From: Ideonella sp.
GTDB lineage: Bacteria > Pseudomonadota > Gammaproteobacteria > Burkholderiales > Burkholderiaceae_C
Direction: 5' to 3'
DNA length: 64,000 nucleotides
Assembly (NCBI RefSeq): GCF_016702655.1
Contig: NZ_JADJDO010000005.1
Span: 186,001 to 250,000, forward strand
Positions 62,041 to 64,000 of the stretch are shown in pieces; position 1 is the stretch's first letter; each line of letters begins with the position of its first letter. The position numbers and the translations under genes are program-made. The notes beneath the pieces are model-generated. The model saw only the letters and a list, made by a program, of their open reading frames with translations. It did not search any database and had not been told where the DNA came from.

Positions 62041-62448
62041 TCAGCTCAGGTGGGCGTTGATCAGCTTGGTCATCTCGAACATCGACACCTGGGCCTTCTT
62101 GAAGATCTCCTTCAGCTTGGCATCGGCGTTGATCATCGTGCGCTTGGCTGCGTCCTGCAGCTTGTTCGCCTTGATGTACTCCCAGACCTTCTTCGTCACC
62201 TCGGTACGCGGCAGCGGCTTGCCGCCGATGATCGCGGCCAGCGCGGCGCTCGGCGTCATCGCCTTCATGAAAGCCGCGTTCGGGGTGCGCTTCTTGGCCG
62301 GCGCCTTCTTCGCCGCGGCCTTCTTGGCCGGCGCCGCCTTCTTGGCCGGCGCCTTCTTCGCGGCAGCCTTCTTGGCCGGTGCGGCCTTCTTCGCGGGCGC
62401 CTTCTTGGCCGCGGCCTTCTTGGCCGGGGCTTTCTTCGCAGTTGCCAT
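62041..62448 (-). CDS. SWIB/MDM2 domain protein with histone H1-like N-terminus
   Basis: 135 residues from the ATG at 62448 (GGAGA upstream). Residues 1-60 are AAKKAPAKK-type repeats as in bacterial H1-like proteins and bind DNA without sequence preference. From about residue 62, MTPSAALAAIIGGKPLPRTE then VTKKVWEYIKANKLQD, the SWIB fold follows. A nucleoid-associated or RNA-binding role is likely. The same arrangement occurs in Burkholderiales and Chlamydiae. Confidence 0.92.
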   Translation of the reverse strand: MATAKKAPAKKAAAKKAPAKKAAPAKKAAAKKAPAKKAAPAKKAAAKKAPAKKRTPNAAFMKAMTPSAALAAIIGGKPLPRTEVTKKVWEYIKANKLQDAAKRTMINADAKLKEIFKKAQVSMFEMTKLINAHLS

Positions 62449-62649
62449 GGTCGGTTTCTCCATCAAGTGAGTGGTTGATGTGCGGGAAGCGGGTGAGAGC
62501 CGCATGAGCCCTCGATTCCTCACTTGTCCTGCGCAGCGGATGGTACTGCGTGCGCACAGCGATGAGAAGCGGTTTTCATAGGAGAAACGCGCATTCGCAT
62601 CGATCAGGCGGAGCTTTTGTCGCGGGTGCGCATCACTCTCGATGAAACG

Positions 62650-62725
62650 CCGGGCCGCCCCAAGTTTCCTCGACACCCAACGAGGCGGGCCGGGCGCAGC
62701 CTGGCCCTGTGGGCGCTCGGCCTCT
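62650..62725. repeat. Diverged palindromic repeat copy
   Basis: GGGCCGCCCCAAG...CGGGCCGGGCGCAGCCTGGCCCTGTGGGCG is a decayed member of the family (variant with GCGCAGCC). It lies in the gap 62449-62743 between the SWIB gene and the membrane-protein gene. Confidence 0.6.
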
Positions 62726-62743
62726 CGGCGCTATGCTTCGCAC

Positions 62744-63100
62744 ATGAAGATCATCGTCCGCTGGTTGCTGCTTGCCGCTGCCCTGCTGCTCGTCGAGCAC
62801 CTGTATTCCGGCGTCGTGTTGACGAGTTTCGGCGCGGCGATGATTGCCGCCTTCGTGCTCGGACTGTTCAACACGCTGCTGCGTCCGCTGCTCGTGCTGC
62901 TCACGCTGCCCGTCACGCTGCTCACGCTCGGCCTGTTCCTGTTCGTCATCAACGCCGCGCTGTTCTACGCCGCGGCCTGGGTGCTCGATGGCTTCCAGGT
63001 GCGCAGCTTTGGCGCCGCGCTGCTCGGCTCGCTGCTCTACAGCCTGTGCGGCATGGTGATCGACGTCGCGATGGAGCGGCTTTTCGAGCGCTCGGGCTGA
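62744..63100 (+). CDS. Phage holin-like four-helix membrane protein (PF04020 type)
   Basis: 118 residues, four membrane segments: IVRWLLLAAALLLVEHLYSG, FGAAMIAAFVLGLFNTLLRP, LTLPVTLLTLGLFLFVINAA and FGAALLGSLLYSLCGMVIDV. NTLLRPLLVLLTLPVTLLT is the hallmark of this family, called holin-like but widespread and of unknown role. The cytochrome gene follows after eight bases. Confidence 0.88.
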   Translation: MKIIVRWLLLAAALLLVEHLYSGVVLTSFGAAMIAAFVLGLFNTLLRPLLVLLTLPVTLLTLGLFLFVINAALFYAAAWVLDGFQVRSFGAALLGSLLYSLCGMVIDVAMERLFERSG

Positions 63101-63108
63101 GCAGCCGC

Positions 63109-63831
63109 ATGCGCGGGCTGTTGCCGGCGCTCGCACTTGCTGCGGCCACCGCACTGGCCGCCGCAGCGCCGCCGAAGATCGAGGACTCGATGGCGCAGCG
63201 GCTGCTCGCGTGCACCGGCTGCCACGGCAAGCAGGGGCGCGCAACGAGCGACGGCTATATCCCGCGTCTCGCCGGCAAGCCGGCCGGCTATCTGCTCAAC
63301 CAGCTGCACCACTTCCGCGACGGCCGGCGCCAGTTGCGCCTGATGACGGGCCTGCTCGACCCGCTGGACGATGCCTACCTCGCCGAGATCGCCGCCCACT
63401 TCGCCGCACTCGACATCGCCTACCCGCCGCCGCAGGCCGCAGGCGCCGATCGCGCGAGCCTCGCGCGCGGCGAGCAGCTCGCGTTGCGCGGCGATGCGGG
63501 GCGCCGCGTTCCCGCCTGCAGCGCCTGCCACGGCGCTGCGCTCACCGGCACCCAGCCCGCCGTACCCGGCCTGCTCGGCCTGCCGCGCGACTACCTCAAT
63601 GCGCAGCTCGGTGCCTGGCGCGGCGGCAACCGGCGCGCCCACGCGCCCGACTGCATGGCGAGCATTGCACGGCGCCTCGCGCCCGACGACGTGGCAGCGG
63701 TCGCGCACTGGCTCGCAGCGCAGCCGGTGCCCGCTGGCGGCAGACCAGCACCGCACGAACCCGCGGCCTGGCCGCTGGCTTGCGGCGGCGTGCCGCAGCG
63801 GCATGTCGCCGCGCCCGAGCCCGCGAGATGA
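63109..63831 (+). CDS. Diheme cytochrome c (c4-like)
   Basis: 240 residues with a signal peptide (MRGLLPALALAAATALAAAA). Two heme motifs, CTGCH (about residue 35) and CSACH (about 138), lie in two similar halves; GYIPRLAGKPAGYLLNQLHH and QPAVPGLLGLPRDYLNAQLG each precede a Met-containing loop. It should be a periplasmic electron carrier. Its stop overlaps the next start as ATGA. Confidence 0.92.
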   Translation: MRGLLPALALAAATALAAAAPPKIEDSMAQRLLACTGCHGKQGRATSDGYIPRLAGKPAGYLLNQLHHFRDGRRQLRLMTGLLDPLDDAYLAEIAAHFAALDIAYPPPQAAGADRASLARGEQLALRGDAGRRVPACSACHGAALTGTQPAVPGLLGLPRDYLNAQLGAWRGGNRRAHAPDCMASIARRLAPDDVAAVAHWLAAQPVPAGGRPAPHEPAAWPLACGGVPQRHVAAPEPAR

Positions 63832-64000
63832 CGCCGCTGCGGTCGATGGGCCTGCGCCGCGCGCTCGTCATCGCAAGCCTGCTGTCGCTGCTGATCGCGG
63901 GCGGGGCCTGGTGGATCTTCAGCGCGGATCGGGTCGACGACGAGGATCTCGACGTCTCGACGGCGTCGGCGCGAGCCGATCCGGCGCTCGTTGCGCGCGG
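63828..64000 (+). CDS. Start of a membrane-anchored or secreted cytochrome c, cut by the window edge
   Basis: 57 codons visible: MTPLRSMGLRRALVIASLLS then LLIAGGAWWIFSAD is a signal anchor, followed by an acidic linker (VDDEDLDVSTASARADPALV then AR). ADPALVARG(E) is the usual lead-in to a cytochrome c domain, but the heme motif lies beyond the edge. Coupled to the diheme cytochrome by ATGA. Confidence 0.65.
   Translation, partial: MTPLRSMGLRRALVIASLLSLLIAGGAWWIFSADRVDDEDLDVSTASARADPALVAR

Noticed and set aside
62280..62445. DNA tandem repeat in the SWIB gene
   Set aside because: Periodicity follows the AAKKAPAKK protein repeat and is coding, not an independent DNA element.

Overview
This window is very GC-rich and the genes are densely packed. 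The gene set (betaproteobacterial pilA with a sigma-54 promoter, a persulfide dioxygenase-rhodanese pair, hrcA/nadK/recN/rapZ, recA-recX, sucCD, many c-type cytochromes) and a family of C-rich/G-rich palindromic intergenic repeats point to Burkholderiales, probably near Rubrivivax, Leptothrix or Methylibium. The genus is a guess; no 16S rRNA gene is present.

Layout. 0-7.5 kb: an ABC-F ATPase with a repeat inside its coding sequence, a chemoreceptor without a normal sensor domain, membrane and conserved unknown proteins, a lipoprotein and a DUF2478 protein. 7.5-21 kb is an accessory region ending at a tRNA gene with a CAU anticodon. It holds small regulators, a cytochrome c, a transporter, a carbonic anhydrase, a persulfide dioxygenase and rhodanese split by an in-frame amber codon, and a run of toxin-antitoxin modules in all states of decay. 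Next come a HIT protein, an HNH endonuclease of the phosphorothioate-DNA-binding type, a large PLD-helicase-DUF3427 protein and an Mrr-type endonuclease. 21-32.6 kb is mostly core: patatin phospholipase, hrcA, nadK, recN, rapZ, a LON-domain gene whose start is buried in a triple repeat, mutY, an AmpG-like transporter and an M48 protease.

32.6-34.6 kb holds the most interesting unit. A Tat-type secreted DsrE protein is divergent from an ECF sigma factor. The sigma gene is translationally coupled to an anti-sigma factor whose periplasmic part is itself a DsrE domain. Both divergent promoters carry the same motif, GGAAT-N17-CGTCTA, which argues for an autoregulated regulon built around DsrE chemistry. 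34.6-45 kb: fadD, a degenerate HD-GYP-type protein, two PglL/Wzy-type ligases flanking the type IV pilin pilA, vapBC, TA relics, and an MBL-fold phosphodiesterase. 44.6-64 kb: a Ser/Thr kinase, PP2C phosphatase and FHA module, a TerC-Usp fusion, sucCD, recX-recA with a LexA-like box, a two-component system, amtB, a second patatin, uvrA, an amidohydrolase, a SWIB/histone-H1-like protein, and cytochromes running off the right edge.

Two themes run across the window. First, one palindromic repeat family sits between genes, forms the tail of one gene, erodes the start of another and lies in frame inside uup; a different palindrome lies in frame inside uvrA. Second, several conserved genes (uvrA, the AmpG-like transporter, a small secreted protein, the Mrr endonuclease) are each broken by what looks like a single indel, in three cases a missing base. 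This may be assembly error rather than biology and should be checked before any gene is called dead.
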